This document shows positions 1-9,194 of a stretch of 64,000 bases of DNA, in pieces. How positions within the stretch are numbered: position 1 is the first letter of the stretch; each line of letters opens with the position of its first letter. The notes under the pieces were generated by a model that searched no databases, had not been told where the DNA came from, and saw only the letters and a program-made list of their open reading frames with translations. This stretch comes from Micavibrio sp. UBA6145. Its GTDB lineage: Bacteria; Pseudomonadota; Alphaproteobacteria; Micavibrionales; UBA1664. The position numbers were made by a program, and so were the translations under genes. The stretch lies in contig DIUZ01000002.1 of NCBI GenBank assembly GCA_002423205.1, positions 434,001 through 498,000 of the forward strand, read 5' to 3'.

Positions 1-688
1 GCGTGCCAAGGCCGGTGCCCTCGGATGCGCCTTCAATCAGGCCCGGAATGTCGGCCAGAACGAACGTACGGCCTGTCGTCTGCACAACGCCAAGGTTGGG
101 GTGCAGGGTGGTGAAGGGGTAATCCGCAATCTTGGGCTTGGCGGCGGACACGCGCGACAAGAATGTCGACTTGCCCGCATTGGGCATACCCAGAAGCCCC
201 GCATGCGCGATCAGCTTCAGGCGCAGCCACAGGCCGATTTCTTCTGAACCCGGCCAGCCGGGCAGGCGCTTGCGCGGGGCCTGGTTGGTGGCCGTCTTGT
301 AATGCGCGTTGCCGAAACCACCGTCGCCGCCTTTCAGGAAGATGACGCGCTGGCCCGGTTCGACCATGTCGAATAAAATGGTTTCCTTGTCTTCAGACAG
401 GATTTCAGTGCCGACAGGGATTTTGATGATCAGGTCTTTGCCGCCTTCGCCGCTGCGGTTACGGCCCATGCCGTGGCTGCCATTGGGCGCGCGGAAGTGC
501 TGCGTGTAACGAAAATCGATCAGCGTGTTTACGTTCTCGACCACTTCAAAAATGATGTGACCGCCGCGGCCGCCATCGCCGCCATCCGGCCCGCCGAACT
601 CAACGTATTTCTCACGGTGGAACGACACGCAGCCGGCACCGCCATCACCGCTTTTTACGTAGATTTTGGCTTCATCCAGAAATTTCAT
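1..688 (-). CDS. obgE: GTPase ObgE/CgtA, C-terminal part missing
   Basis: Ribosome-associated GTPase of the Obg family, involved in 50S subunit maturation and stress control. The visible 229 residues start [19 protein letters not shown], the glycine-rich Obg fold, and reach the G domain with P-loop GMPNAGKST (near 165-190 on the minus strand) and the G3 motif DIPG. The gene leaves the window at base 1, so G4, G5 and the C-terminus are not visible. It lies downstream of rplU and rpmA on the same strand, the common bacterial order, but an oppositely oriented SemiSWEET gene sits between rpmA and obgE, so it probably has its own promoter. Identification is firm; only the 3' end is unknown. Confidence 0.97.
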   Translation of the reverse strand, partial: MKFLDEAKIYVKSGDGGAGCVSFHREKYVEFGGPDGGDGGRGGHIIFEVVENVNTLIDFRYTQHFRAPNGSHGMGRNRSGEGGKDLIIKIPVGTEILSEDKETILFDMVEPGQRVIFLKGGDGGFGNAHYKTATNQAPRKRLPGWPGSEEIGLWLRLKLIAHAGLLGMPNAGKSTFLSRVSAAKPKIADYPFTTLHPNLGVVQTTGRTFVLADIPGLIEGASEGTGLGT

Positions 689-830
689 AGCAGCTATGTA
701 ACAGGTGTGTGCGTTTAGTTCAACAAACTGTGTTTTTTCCAAATACTGGCCGGGAATTTTGAAAACACCGCCATAAGTTTTTCACACGAATCCGGGAGAG
801 TAGTGGCCTAAGAGGGAATTAAAAAATTCA

Positions 831-1151
831 ATGGAAACACTGTTCGTTAAACTCTACCCCCTGGTCGCCGTTCTGGCCCTGTGCGGCTACATTCCTCAGG
901 TTATCAAGCTCCTCCGCGCCAAAAGCCGCCATGACGGCATGGCCATCCAGTCCTGGCTGACCTGGATCCTCAACAGCACAATCTCCCTGGGCTATGGGAT
1001 CTTCCACCTGAAGGACGCGCTGTTCATCACCACGGTATCCATCACGCTGATCTCCATGATTACGGTGGTGGGGCTGCTGGTCTATAACCGCTATTTCCGC
1101 TTCCGTGAGCGCGACCTCTGCCTCACGACCCTGCGCACCCACGGGCTGTAA
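831..1151 (+). CDS. SemiSWEET-type PQ-loop sugar transporter
   Basis: A 106-residue membrane protein with three hydrophobic segments, the size of a bacterial SemiSWEET, which dimerises to form a sugar uniporter. The PQ-loop signature is visible as GYIPQVIKLL at residues 19-28, with an aromatic-rich second helix (SWLTWILNS) and a third helix before a basic tail. The gene is alone on the plus strand between the minus-strand obgE and rpmA and ends just before a bidirectional terminator. Substrate cannot be read from sequence; these proteins usually move mono- or disaccharides. The family call is good, the sugar unknown. Confidence 0.85.
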   Translation: METLFVKLYPLVAVLALCGYIPQVIKLLRAKSRHDGMAIQSWLTWILNSTISLGYGIFHLKDALFITTVSITLISMITVVGLLVYNRYFRFRERDLCLTTLRTHGL

Positions 1152-1173
1152 CAGGCCCCATCGTTCCGATAAT

Positions 1174-1203
1174 AAAAAAGGCCCCGAAAGGGGGCCTTTT
1201 TTT
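1174..1203. terminator. Bidirectional rho-independent terminator
   Basis: A GC-rich stem GGCCCC/GGGGCC with a GAAA-type loop is flanked by an A-run on the left and a T-run on the right, so it can end both the SemiSWEET transcript (plus) and the rplU-rpmA transcript (minus). Confidence 0.9.
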
Positions 1204-1220
1204 ATATGCCTTGGCTGATA

Positions 1221-1490
1221 TTACTCAGCAGCGGCTGTGAATTCAGCCACGGTCACGTACTGACGACCGCCACGGCCCAGCTTGAAGCCGACGACGCCGT
1301 CTTTCAGTGCGAACAGGGTGTGGTCTTTGCCCATGCCCACGTTCACGCCCGGCCACATTTTCGTGCCGCGCTGACGGATGATGATGTTGCCAGCCAGAAC
1401 TTCCTGACCGCCCCAGACTTTGGTGCCCAGGCGCTGTGCGTTACTGTCGCGACCGTTGCGGGATGAGCCGCCTGCTTTTTTATGTGCCAT
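1221..1490 (-). CDS. rpmA: 50S ribosomal protein bL27
   Basis: Ribosomal protein bL27, whose N-terminal tail reaches the peptidyl transferase centre. The 89 residues begin [16 protein letters not shown], so the mature tail (AHKKAGG) needs only methionine removal and there is no cleavable extension of the Firmicutes type. Length and sequence are those of a normal bL27. It follows rplU by 39 bases and ends at the terminator near 1174-1203, forming a two-gene rplU-rpmA transcript. Confidence 0.98.
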   Translation of the reverse strand: MAHKKAGGSSRNGRDSNAQRLGTKVWGGQEVLAGNIIIRQRGTKMWPGVNVGMGKDHTLFALKDGVVGFKLGRGGRQYVTVAEFTAAAE

Positions 1491-1529
1491 TTGTACTGTC
1501 TCCTAAATTCAGAATAAAAATTTTATCGC

Positions 1530-1793
1530 TTAAGCGACGTTCATGATTTCCAGCACGGTGTGGTGCTGCATGTGGCCTTTTTTGCGGCGGTAGTTATGAC
1601 GACGCTTTTTCTTGAAGATGATGACCTTGTCATTGCGGCCGTGCTTGAGAACTTTCGCAGTAACCGATTTGCCGTTCAGCATGTCCGTGAGCGTCAGCGA
1701 TTTGCCGGCTTCGTCGGTCAGTTTCTCGACGGTGATCTTATCACCTTTTTGGACGTGATATTGCTTCCCGCCGGTTTTGATTACTGCAAACAT
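1530..1793 (-). CDS. rplU: 50S ribosomal protein bL21
   Basis: Ribosomal protein bL21, a 23S rRNA-binding protein. The 87-residue product starts [18 protein letters not shown], the family's conserved beginning, and carries the basic stretch [14 protein letters not shown] needed for rRNA contact. It is somewhat shorter than the roughly 100 residues usual for the family, the difference lying in the central beta region. It is first in the rplU-rpmA pair; a 166-base gap separates it from the divergent Nfu-like gene at 1960. Confidence 0.97.
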   Translation of the reverse strand: MFAVIKTGGKQYHVQKGDKITVEKLTDEAGKSLTLTDMLNGKSVTAKVLKHGRNDKVIIFKKKRRHNYRRKKGHMQHHTVLEIMNVA

Positions 1794-1959
1794 GGTCTAT
1801 TCCTTAAGAATCAAGTGTTTTGAGCTGGCGCGGACTATACTTATGCCTGCGTGGGTGTCAAGAAATTTGCACCCCCATTATTAAAACTTGTGCCGCCCGC
1901 CAGACATGTAGTACCAAATTAGTCCTATAAAAGAAAACAATTTTCCAAGGTGTGTACTG

Positions 1960-2676
1960 ATGTCGACCCTGCCCATGCTAACCCGCGAAGATGTAGCCAA
2001 ACCCATCCCGGTCTATCAGTCGACAACCAATCCTTTGATTTTCAAGTATATTTTGCCCAATAATACGGTAAGTGGCTTCACGATCTTCAATAGCCTGGAA
2101 GACGCCAAGCGCAAGAATTCATTCCTGGTCATGAACCTGATGAAGGACGGCGATGTCGCCCGCGTAATCTTCAGCTTCCAGCGTGATACGCAGGGAAACC
2201 AGTTTGATGCGGTCCAGGTTATGTACGCAAATGCAGCTGCGGCGGCCCGGCGCGCCCAAAGTGAGGCGGCGATTCTCGATATTGCCGCCAACGTCCGCCC
2301 CGACGGCACGCTGAAAAATCCCAAACTGGCGCTCATAGCCAGCGCCGACATCAGGACAGATGATTTTACTGAACTAAAGGCGGCGGAGTACCGCGCCCTG
2401 AAAGACAAGTTCAACGACCTGAACGATGACGACCTGCTTCACAACACGGCGGCGGTCCGGGCAGTGGTTTACATGTTCGCACGTAGCGCCAGCCATCCGC
2501 ATGGCGGCGACATCAAGGTCATGGAATACGGCTATGAAAATGGCGGTACGCTGAAGGTGGAATTCCAGAGTTCCTGCGCATCCTGTCGGGTTGGTCAGGA
2601 TATGACACGCAACAACCTCGTAAAACTTCTGAATGAAGTGACGCCGGGTCTGGTGCAAAAACTGGTCGTCGCCTGA
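1960..2676 (+). CDS. Nfu/NifU C-terminal-like iron-sulfur protein, divergent
   Basis: A 238-residue protein that I read as a divergent Nfu-type Fe-S carrier. Near the N-terminus the segment TTNPLIFKYILPN resembles the Nfu N-terminal domain start (TPNPNTLKF.P in typical members). The C-terminal segment has HGGDIKVMEYGY followed by QSSCASCRVGQ, matching the DGGDI and CxxC core of NifU-like domains, where the two cysteines bind a cluster between subunits. A longer than usual linker of about 100 residues joins the two parts. Established family members deliver 4Fe-4S clusters to apo-proteins. The CxxC makes the call fairly likely, but the divergence leaves the client role open. Confidence 0.65.
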   Translation: MSTLPMLTREDVAKPIPVYQSTTNPLIFKYILPNNTVSGFTIFNSLEDAKRKNSFLVMNLMKDGDVARVIFSFQRDTQGNQFDAVQVMYANAAAAARRAQSEAAILDIAANVRPDGTLKNPKLALIASADIRTDDFTELKAAEYRALKDKFNDLNDDDLLHNTAAVRAVVYMFARSASHPHGGDIKVMEYGYENGGTLKVEFQSSCASCRVGQDMTRNNLVKLLNEVTPGLVQKLVVA

Positions 2677-2690
2677 CCGGTTTTAATTGA

Positions 2691-5156
2691 TCAGTTAAAA
2701 ACCAGTTTTTGCTTCGCGCCGGTGATTTTCACTTCGCGCGTAGCTTGTTTGACCTCGGCAGCCAGTTTCTCTTTTGCTTCCGCCGAGAAATTGAACGTTG
2801 GGCAGCAGCCTTTTGTGCCGTTGCAATCGCCGCAACCGCCGCTGGTAGGTTTATCTTTATTGTCTTTACCATCCTTGCCAGTGGTGGCCGCTTTACGGTC
2901 GATCTCACGCGCGGCAGAAACCCTGCTTGTATCCGAAACAGTATAAGCCGATTTGCTGACGGTATCTGTGCGCGGTGTTTCGGTGCGCGGCGTCTCACCG
3001 CGGGGTGCTTCGGCCGGCTGGGCGTGATCGTTGGCGACAGGGGGCTGAACAGGGGGCTGCTGCGCGGTGGTTTGGGGGGTGACCGGCGCGTCGTTCGCTT
3101 TTGCCTGAGGCGCTTGTGGTTGTGGGGCGGGCGCAACCGGTTCGCCCGGCGGCACGATAGTCACGTTGGTCGTGACGGGGTCGTTTTTCGTCTGTGTCGG
3201 TTCAGGTGCCGTCGGTTGCGCGTGCGGCGCTGCGGGCGCGTCCGCAATCGGATCCGCGGCCTTGGGCGCAACCACCTGTGGCTGAGTTTGCGTCGGCGCA
3301 ATCGCGGGCGTGGCAGGCGCAGCGCCTGTGGGCGCGCTCGGCTGCACGAACGGTGATTGCTGTACCGGTGTCGGTGCGGCCGGTTGCTGATACTGTGGCT
3401 GGTTGGCGGCCGGTGCCTGCGGTGCCATCGTCATCGGGCGGGCGGACGCCGCATTCGGTGACTCGCCCCAGTGATTGGGCGCGCCTTTGAATTCAACAAT
3501 CGACGGCATTGGCGCGGGCATCTGCGCCGGCGTCTTGATGTCCAGCGCCTGCGCGATGGCGGCAAGCGGTGCCTGCGGCGGCAAGGGCTGCGGCGTGGTT
3601 GGCAGAACCGACGGCTCGGGCGAACGCATCTGTACGGCCAGCGCCTGTACCTGTGCGGTAACGGATGCCAGTTCCGGTTTTAGCGCGGCAGGTACGGCCC
3701 TGGTCATGGCGACGGCCTGTAAATTTTCGACGACCATTTGTAATTGCGGCACGCGCAGCGAAGGCGCTACGGCTTCCACCGCAACTTTCTGGCCGCCGAC
3801 ATTTAAGACAGCGGCAGCGGCGGTGATGGTCGGCGTGCCTGATTTTTCAGCCAGCACCTGTACGGCGCGGGCCACGCTGGCAATGGGTGTCGGTGCGGCA
3901 ACCACGCCTTGCAGAACCGGCATGGTCAGCGCTTCGCGCACGGTCAGTGCGGCCTTGGGTGCAATACCTTTTTCCAGCGTCGGTAAAAACTCCGGCTTGG
4001 CCATGATGGTGGTCAGCGCGCTGACGGCCTGCGTCATGGATTGCGGCGCATTCTTGGTCAACACCAGCGCCACGACTTCGCGAACGGTCAGGTTGTTGGT
4101 GCGGGCAATGGTCTGGACGGCGGCGGCGGCGCGGGCGACCTGCACGCTCATCGTGTTGCGGCCAAGGTCGTTGGCTACGCGCACCATGCTGGCGGGCAGG
4201 GCGGTCGACAATTGCGTAACGGCCACTTCGATCTGGTGCGCGACCAGCGTGGTTTTTACGCCTTCGATCGTTTGTGTGATGTTACCCTTGATGGCGGCTG
4301 CCATATGCGGCGTCGTCGCCTGAATGGTTTGCACCTGTGCCGACAATGCCTCGGCCTTGATGGCAAGCGCGGCAGCAATCGGCTGCGCGGCGGCGGTGTC
4401 CGGCGCGTTGGTCAGCGCCGTACGCAGGGTTTTGATTTCAACAATCTGTTCGATCACGGCCAGCAGCGCCTTGGCGTCCGGGCCACCCTTGGCAAGGGTT
4501 TCCAGTGCGCCGCCAATCGCCGCGCCGTCGCCGCCGAATGCCTGCGCGATGCCCATTTTGCCAAGCAGCTCGGTGGCCTTGGCATCACTGATATCCAGTG
4601 ATTTGATCTGAAGGCCGAAGCCCTGAATATCGGCCTGGCGGATTTCGGCCAGCATCTGGTTCGGATCACCGCCGCCACTGCCGCCGCCACCGGCTTTCAG
4701 CGCGGTCTTGATGCCGCTGTACTGGCTCAGCTTGACGCGGCGGTCTGCGAACACTTCGATGAAGGTTTCAAGATTGCCTTCGTCGCTTTCAATCGGCTTG
4801 ATCTGTTTCAGATGGTCGAAGGACAGGACCTGAAGATACTGGCCCGTTGCGCGGGCGCGTTCGGTGCATACCTCGACCATGCGGTCGATGACGGGCGTAA
4901 GGTCGATATTGGACGGGAAGAAATCGCGCAGTTGCGCCGCGATGTCGCTGGTCGTGTCGATGACAATGCCGCGTGCCGTAAACGGCTCGCTCATCGGGCG
5001 CTGGTTACAGAAATCCAGCATCCGGCCAATCGTTATATATAAGTGTGGGTCGTGCTGCGTATCCGACAGGATGGCATGCGCGGATGCGGCGGGCGCATCG
5101 GCTTCAAAACCAGGGGCAAGGGCGGCAACAGACATGGGCGAATCAATACCGGACAA
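2691..5156 (-). CDS. Large Ala/Pro-rich protein with cysteine-rich C-terminus, function unknown
   Basis: An 821-residue protein with no family I recognise. Residues 1-150 look globular and charged, followed by a short glycine linker (GGGGSGGG). Residues about 190-510 are alanine-rich and probably helical. Residues about 510-730 are a low-complexity Pro/Ala/Gln linker. The tail has GGCGDCNGTKGCC, five cysteines within 13 residues, which could bind metal or form disulfides, then a Lys/Glu-rich end. No signal peptide or transmembrane segment is seen. It converges on the Nfu-like gene with a 14-base gap. The architecture suggests a structural or scaffold protein, which is inference only. The reading frame is long and intact, so it is certainly a gene. 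Confidence 0.85.
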   Translation of the reverse strand: MSGIDSPMSVAALAPGFEADAPAASAHAILSDTQHDPHLYITIGRMLDFCNQRPMSEPFTARGIVIDTTSDIAAQLRDFFPSNIDLTPVIDRMVEVCTERARATGQYLQVLSFDHLKQIKPIESDEGNLETFIEVFADRRVKLSQYSGIKTALKAGGGGSGGGDPNQMLAEIRQADIQGFGLQIKSLDISDAKATELLGKMGIAQAFGGDGAAIGGALETLAKGGPDAKALLAVIEQIVEIKTLRTALTNAPDTAAAQPIAAALAIKAEALSAQVQTIQATTPHMAAAIKGNITQTIEGVKTTLVAHQIEVAVTQLSTALPASMVRVANDLGRNTMSVQVARAAAAVQTIARTNNLTVREVVALVLTKNAPQSMTQAVSALTTIMAKPEFLPTLEKGIAPKAALTVREALTMPVLQGVVAAPTPIASVARAVQVLAEKSGTPTITAAAAVLNVGGQKVAVEAVAPSLRVPQLQMVVENLQAVAMTRAVPAALKPELASVTAQVQALAVQMRSPEPSVLPTTPQPLPPQAPLAAIAQALDIKTPAQMPAPMPSIVEFKGAPNHWGESPNAASARPMTMAPQAPAANQPQYQQPAAPTPVQQSPFVQPSAPTGAAPATPAIAPTQTQPQVVAPKAADPIADAPAAPHAQPTAPEPTQTKNDPVTTNVTIVPPGEPVAPAPQPQAPQAKANDAPVTPQTTAQQPPVQPPVANDHAQPAEAPRGETPRTETPRTDTVSKSAYTVSDTSRVSAAREIDRKAATTGKDGKDNKDKPTSGGCGDCNGTKGCCPTFNFSAEAKEKLAAEVKQATREVKITGAKQKLVFN

Positions 5157-5369
5157 AATTGGTCCCGTATGGATAACAGAACCTCATGCAGTTGCAAATG
5201 GTTTTCATTTAAGTTCCAAAAGACCGCCCATTTAAAAACACATTTTAATATTAACTATTGTGGCAGGGGGAACGGTACGAAATGTACAAAGACCCAACAA
5301 ACACCGGATTTGTGCCGTTTGTATGCAAACGCGGGGTCCGATACAACCAACTTTAGGAAGGTACTTTTC

Positions 5370-5753
5370 ATGAAAAAACTGATCCTGACCGCTCTTCTGG
5401 CGCTCACCATTGCCGCTCCGGCCTTCGCTGTCGAAGCCACCGCAACCACGACCACCACGGCCACCGTCACCACGACCGACACGGCTGCTGCTGCCAAGGA
5501 AGCCTGCACCAAGGAAACCAACGAAAAAGTGAAGCTGCCGGAAAATGCCGGCGATGCTGAAAAAGCCCAGTGGGACGCCGCTTTCGCTGAATGCGTAAAA
5601 GGCAAAGGCCTGGAAGAAGCTGCCGCTCCTGCCGCTGTCGCTCCGGTCGAAACGACCACGACGACAACGACCGCCACCACGACCGACGCAGCCCCGGCTG
5701 TCGTTGATCCGGAAGCTGCCGGCGACGCCGCTGACGTCAAAGCCGCTCAGTAA
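5370..5753 (+). CDS. Small secreted Thr/Ala-rich protein, unknown function
   Basis: The start ATG at 5370 follows an AGGAAGG Shine-Dalgarno-like run and begins a clear signal peptide (MKKLILTALLALTIAAPAFA), so the longer upstream in-frame extension is not used. The mature part of about 107 residues has two threonine-rich low-complexity tracts flanking a short charged segment with two cysteines (EACTKE and FAECVKG), which may form one disulfide. I recognise no domain. It is monocistronic and followed by a strong terminator. Probably periplasmic or cell-surface. Confidence 0.8.
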   Translation: MKKLILTALLALTIAAPAFAVEATATTTTTATVTTTDTAAAAKEACTKETNEKVKLPENAGDAEKAQWDAAFAECVKGKGLEEAAAPAAVAPVETTTTTTTATTTDAAPAVVDPEAAGDAADVKAAQ

Positions 5754-5768
5754 TCATTTTCCTCAATT

Positions 5769-5801
5769 AAAAAACCCCGCCATCACCGGCGGGGTTTTTT
5801 A
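5769..5801. terminator. Bidirectional rho-independent terminator
   Basis: Stem CCCCGCC/GGCGGGG with a small loop, an A-run on the left and a T-run on the right, between the secreted protein gene and the convergent reductase gene. Confidence 0.9.
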
Positions 5802-5817
5802 TTGTCCGAATTATTTT

Positions 5818-6336
5818 CTATGCCGCCTTGCTGTAGGTGACGCGCGCAACTTTTGATGATGGTTGCGATACGCGCACTGATGCGTATGTGCGCTTCCATG
5901 ACGCGGGCAGGTCCACCAGCGGTATGCCTTCACCAAAAATCTGCGGCTCAATATCGACGATCAGCTTGTCGATGGCATCTGCCTGTAGAAATAGGCTCAG
6001 CGTTTTTGATCCGCCAATCACCAGCGCGCGCTTGATGCGCAGGCGCTTGAGAACGGCAAGCGCGCTCTGCGGCCCCGGCACTACGCGGTGCATGGCGCTT
6101 CCGGTTTTTTTCATGCGCCGCGAAATCACCAGCACGCGTGGGTCACCCAGTTTTTCAAATTCATCTGGTGACGATGCCTGAATGATCCCATACGTAGCCT
6201 TGCCGACGATGACGGCCGGATATTTACGTGCGAGCCTGGCATAGGATTGCCACGTCGCATCCGACCACGGTGTATCGCCGTTCAGTTGCGCAATCATGCC
6301 ATTAATGGAAGTCGTAAGATAAGCGTCGATGGTCAT
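5818..6336 (-). CDS. Dihydrofolate reductase-fold (RibD C-terminal-like) protein
   Basis: A 172-residue protein of the RibD C-terminal/DHFR-like superfamily. It begins MTIDAYLTTSINGMIA, the typical first strand and SxDG-like turn (here SINGM), and later has VIVGKATYG, the usual G-x-x-T-Y/F element of the nucleotide-binding fold, and ALVIGGSKTLSLFL, the GG loop that contacts NADPH phosphate. Family members reduce pteridine-like or riboflavin-precursor substrates using NADPH, but stand-alone copies have varied and often unknown substrates. It is monocistronic. Confidence 0.75.
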   Translation of the reverse strand: MTIDAYLTTSINGMIAQLNGDTPWSDATWQSYARLARKYPAVIVGKATYGIIQASSPDEFEKLGDPRVLVISRRMKKTGSAMHRVVPGPQSALAVLKRLRIKRALVIGGSKTLSLFLQADAIDKLIVDIEPQIFGEGIPLVDLPASWKRTYASVRVSQPSSKVARVTYSKAA

Positions 6337-6465
6337 GCTGAACCCCCTTCAGATGAAACGATACCGGGGTCAGATAAACACGGAATTAAAATTCCGCGCC
6401 ACTCGCATTGAGTCTAGGGCGCGGAATAAAAACTAAATTTCAAAATTTTGAATCTGAAAGGCGAA

Positions 6466-6882
6466 TTAAATTTCGTCACCGTTCAGCTTCAGCGTGACGG
6501 TGATGTTGCCGCGCGTCGCCTTGGAGTAAGGGCAGAAACCATGCGTGTCATGCACCAGTTTTTTGGCAACGGCGTCGTCCAGACCTTCAAGCTGAACATC
6601 CAGTGTTGCGCCCAGGCTGAAACCGTCATCGCCCTTATTCAGGTCGACGGATGATTTGATCATCGGTGCTGCCGGAAGTTCGATGCCTTGCTGCTTGGCG
6701 ATGAAGCCAAGCGCGCCGCCGAAGCAGGCGGCGTAACCGGCAGCGAAAAGTTGCTCAGGATTGGTACCAGCGCCGCCCGACCCGGGTGATGACAGGTCGA
6801 AGGAAACTTTTTTGTCGTCGCTCTCGACATGGCCCTGGCGGCCGCCGATGGATGTTGCGTGTGCGGTATAGATCGTGGCCAT
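6466..6882 (-). CDS. Organic hydroperoxide resistance protein (Ohr, OsmC family)
   Basis: A thiol-dependent peroxidase of the OsmC/Ohr family that reduces organic hydroperoxides in the cytoplasm. The 138-residue product has the peroxidatic cysteine in AAGYAACFGGAL and the resolving cysteine in HGFCPYSKATRGN, both in the Ohr context. I chose the ATG at 6882 because AAGGAG lies nine bases upstream; the in-frame ATG three codons earlier abuts that site and is less likely. No OhrR-type regulator is adjacent. The call is firm. Confidence 0.92.
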   Translation of the reverse strand: MATIYTAHATSIGGRQGHVESDDKKVSFDLSSPGSGGAGTNPEQLFAAGYAACFGGALGFIAKQQGIELPAAPMIKSSVDLNKGDDGFSLGATLDVQLEGLDDAVAKKLVHDTHGFCPYSKATRGNITVTLKLNGDEI

Positions 6883-7004
6883 GAAAGGCATCTCCTTAAG
6901 TGGGTTCGGGTCTTTAAATAGCGGAAAACCCTCAAATTCCAACCCCTTATTGATTATACCCGGGCGATATTGACGCGCCCTGAATTACCCGGGTAAAATG
7001 CCTT

Positions 7005-7526
7005 ATGACCGATCAATACGTCACTGCATTCGAGGGTAACCGCCGCATTGCCGCGGGGCTCATTGCCGATGTCGCGCTCGCCATCAAAGGCAAAACCGTT
7101 CTGGTGTTCGATGACATGACGGGCGGGCAGGTAGAAATTGATACAACCGGCTCCGACGCCGATATCCTCAAACGTCTTAAAAAGGAAAGCCGCGGTCCCG
7201 GCCGGCCTAAAATCGGCGTGACCGCGCGCGAAGTCACATTACTGCCGCGGCACTGGGACTGGCTGAACGAACAGGCGGGCGGCGCTTCCGCTGCCATACG
7301 CCGTCTTGTCGACGAGGCCCGCAAATCCTCCGGTAAAGACGCCAAGCGTAACGCACAGACCGCCGCATACCGCTTCATGACAGCCATGGCAGGTAACGAG
7401 GCCGATTATGAAGAGGCGGTCCGCGCCCTGTTCGCCGGCAAGCTTGCGGAGATGGAAAAGCTCATTGATCCATGGCCCGGCAATATCCGTGATCACATCA
7501 GGCGTTTAGCGTCACCGGCGTTTTAA
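7005..7526 (+). CDS. DUF2239 family protein
   Basis: A 173-residue protein matching the family known as DUF2239. The central GRPKIGVTAREVTLLPRHWD followed by a GGASAAIRRLVDEAR segment is the conserved core. No catalytic role is established. The GASAAIRRLV region resembles a short DNA-binding helix pair seen in ribbon-helix-helix-like proteins, but that is weak. Monocistronic, with no clear functional link to the neighbours. Confidence 0.75.
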   Translation: MTDQYVTAFEGNRRIAAGLIADVALAIKGKTVLVFDDMTGGQVEIDTTGSDADILKRLKKESRGPGRPKIGVTAREVTLLPRHWDWLNEQAGGASAAIRRLVDEARKSSGKDAKRNAQTAAYRFMTAMAGNEADYEEAVRALFAGKLAEMEKLIDPWPGNIRDHIRRLASPAF

Positions 7527-7587
7527 TGGAACCCGACTCGGTCATGGAGTGTTTATCCTGCGAGCAACCCACGTAAGGAGTAATCCT

Positions 7588-7971
7588 ATGACAAACCATG
7601 GCAAGAAAGTGCTCGGCATCACCGTCGGCGCAATTGCACTGATTATGGTGACCGCAGGCGCATCCGCCCTGATTACCAACCAGGTCACTAATAAAGAACA
7701 GGCACCCGTAGTGAAAAAAGTGTCATCGGCCACGCACAAAGACAATGTGCGCTGGAACAACCCACCCGCCCAGCAGGCGCAACCCGTCGCGGCCAAACGC
7801 TGCGATGACGGCAACGTTGTGGGTTACGGCCTCGGTGCAGTCGCTGGCGGCCTGATCGGCAACCAGTTTGGCGATGGCAAAGGCAAAGACGTAGCGACCG
7901 TCGGTGGCGCCGCAGCAGGCGCACTTGCGGGCGGTCAGTACATTCCGACCCGTGGTGTCTTATGCAGGTAG
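7588..7971 (+). CDS. Glycine-zipper 2TM-domain envelope protein
   Basis: ATG at 7588 has GTAAGGAG seven to eight bases upstream. The 127-residue product has a basic start, one hydrophobic segment at residues about 8-30 that may be an uncleaved anchor or signal, and a C-terminal glycine zipper with GYGLGAVAGGLIGNQFGDG and a following GGAAAGALAGG run. Glycine-zipper proteins of this kind (SlyB/Rick_17kDa-like) sit in the outer or inner membrane. There is no lipobox cysteine, so a lipoprotein is unlikely. Confidence 0.75.
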   Translation: MTNHGKKVLGITVGAIALIMVTAGASALITNQVTNKEQAPVVKKVSSATHKDNVRWNNPPAQQAQPVAAKRCDDGNVVGYGLGAVAGGLIGNQFGDGKGKDVATVGGAAAGALAGGQYIPTRGVLCR

Positions 7972-8147
7972 GGGCGCGGCGCACCATTGCGCAGCCCGCA
8001 CAACCAACGGTCATAACGACGCGTATCGCTTTTTGACAATACAATGTCGGGCAATGCTGTTGACGTTGCGCGGACTCTCCTTAAGTATCTGGGACAACAA
8101 GCGGACTTTCAAAAGCCGCCAAATGACAGACCAGAGGGATTGCCAAT

Positions 8148-9185
8148 ATGACCACCGCCAAAGGCTTCGCGGCCCTGTCCGCCACTGCACCCATTGCACC
8201 GTTTTCATTCGAACGCCGCGAACCCGGTCCGGACGATGTATCCATCGACATCTTGTATTCCGGCATCTGCCATTCTGATATTCACACCGCGCGCAGTGAA
8301 TGGCCCGGCACGATGTATCCCTGCGTACCCGGTCACGAAATCGTCGGGCGTGTCACGCGCGTGGGCGCGAACGTCAAAAAATTCAAAGCCGGCGATCTCG
8401 CCGGTGTCGGCTGCCTCGTGGATTCATGCCGCACATGCCCGTCCTGTAAGGAAGGCCTGCAAAACTATTGCGACAAAGGTTTCACCGGTACGTATAACGG
8501 CGACGGCGTGACCAACACTTACGGCGGCTATTCCGACCATATCGTCGTGGATCAGGGCTACGTCTTAAGCGTATCCGAGAAACTGGATATCAAGGCCGTC
8601 GCGCCACTGCTCTGCGCGGGCATCACCATGTACTCGCCGCTGCGGCACTGGGGCGTGGGCCCGGGTATGCGCGTTGGCATCATCGGCCTGGGCGGTCTCG
8701 GCCACATGGGCATCAAGCTGGCCGCCGCCATGGGCGCGCAGGCCACGATGATTACCCGCTCCAAAGGCAAGGAAGACGATGCAAGCCATCTCGGCGCGAA
8801 GGACGTTCTTCTGTCGTCCGATGCAAAGGCGATGGAGGCCGCCGCCGGCACGTTCGATCTGCTGGTCAATACCATCCCGACCGGTCACGATATCGACCCG
8901 TACAACGCATTGCTTAAGCGCGACGGCGTTCATGTCATGGTCGGCTGCGTTGGTCCGCTGTCTACCGCTCCCAATATCGCACCTCTGATCCTGCGCCGCC
9001 GTTCGGTTGCGGGCTCAGTCATCGGCGGTATCCCCGAAACCCAGGAAATGCTCGATTTCTGCGCCGAGCATAATATCGTCTCGGATGTTGAGATGATCAA
9101 GCCGACCGAAATCAATCAGGCATGGGAACGTGTCGTTAAGTCGGACGTTAAATACCGCTTCGTCATTGACATGAAGGCGGCCTAA
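8148..9185 (+). CDS. Zinc-dependent alcohol dehydrogenase (cinnamyl alcohol dehydrogenase/YahK type)
   Basis: A 345-residue medium-chain dehydrogenase/reductase that interconverts alcohols and aldehydes with NAD(P)H in the cytoplasm. Catalytic zinc ligands are seen in GICHSDIH and PGHEIVG. The structural zinc lobe has its four cysteines in DSCRTCPSCKEGLQNYC. The Rossmann motif is GLGGLGHMGIK, with TRSKGK after the second strand; the serine and basic residues favour NADP(H). This set is typical of CAD/YahK-type broad-range aldehyde reductases. The gene is ten bases upstream of greB on the same strand, so the two may be co-transcribed. Confidence 0.92.
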   Translation: MTTAKGFAALSATAPIAPFSFERREPGPDDVSIDILYSGICHSDIHTARSEWPGTMYPCVPGHEIVGRVTRVGANVKKFKAGDLAGVGCLVDSCRTCPSCKEGLQNYCDKGFTGTYNGDGVTNTYGGYSDHIVVDQGYVLSVSEKLDIKAVAPLLCAGITMYSPLRHWGVGPGMRVGIIGLGGLGHMGIKLAAAMGAQATMITRSKGKEDDASHLGAKDVLLSSDAKAMEAAAGTFDLLVNTIPTGHDIDPYNALLKRDGVHVMVGCVGPLSTAPNIAPLILRRRSVAGSVIGGIPETQEMLDFCAEHNIVSDVEMIKPTEINQAWERVVKSDVKYRFVIDMKAA

Positions 9186-9194
9186 AATACCGGT

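Noticed and set aside
5043..5369. 109-codon extension of the secreted Thr-rich protein
   Set aside because: It crosses the start of the opposite-strand gene and would bury the signal peptide; the AGGAAGG-preceded ATG at 5370 is right.
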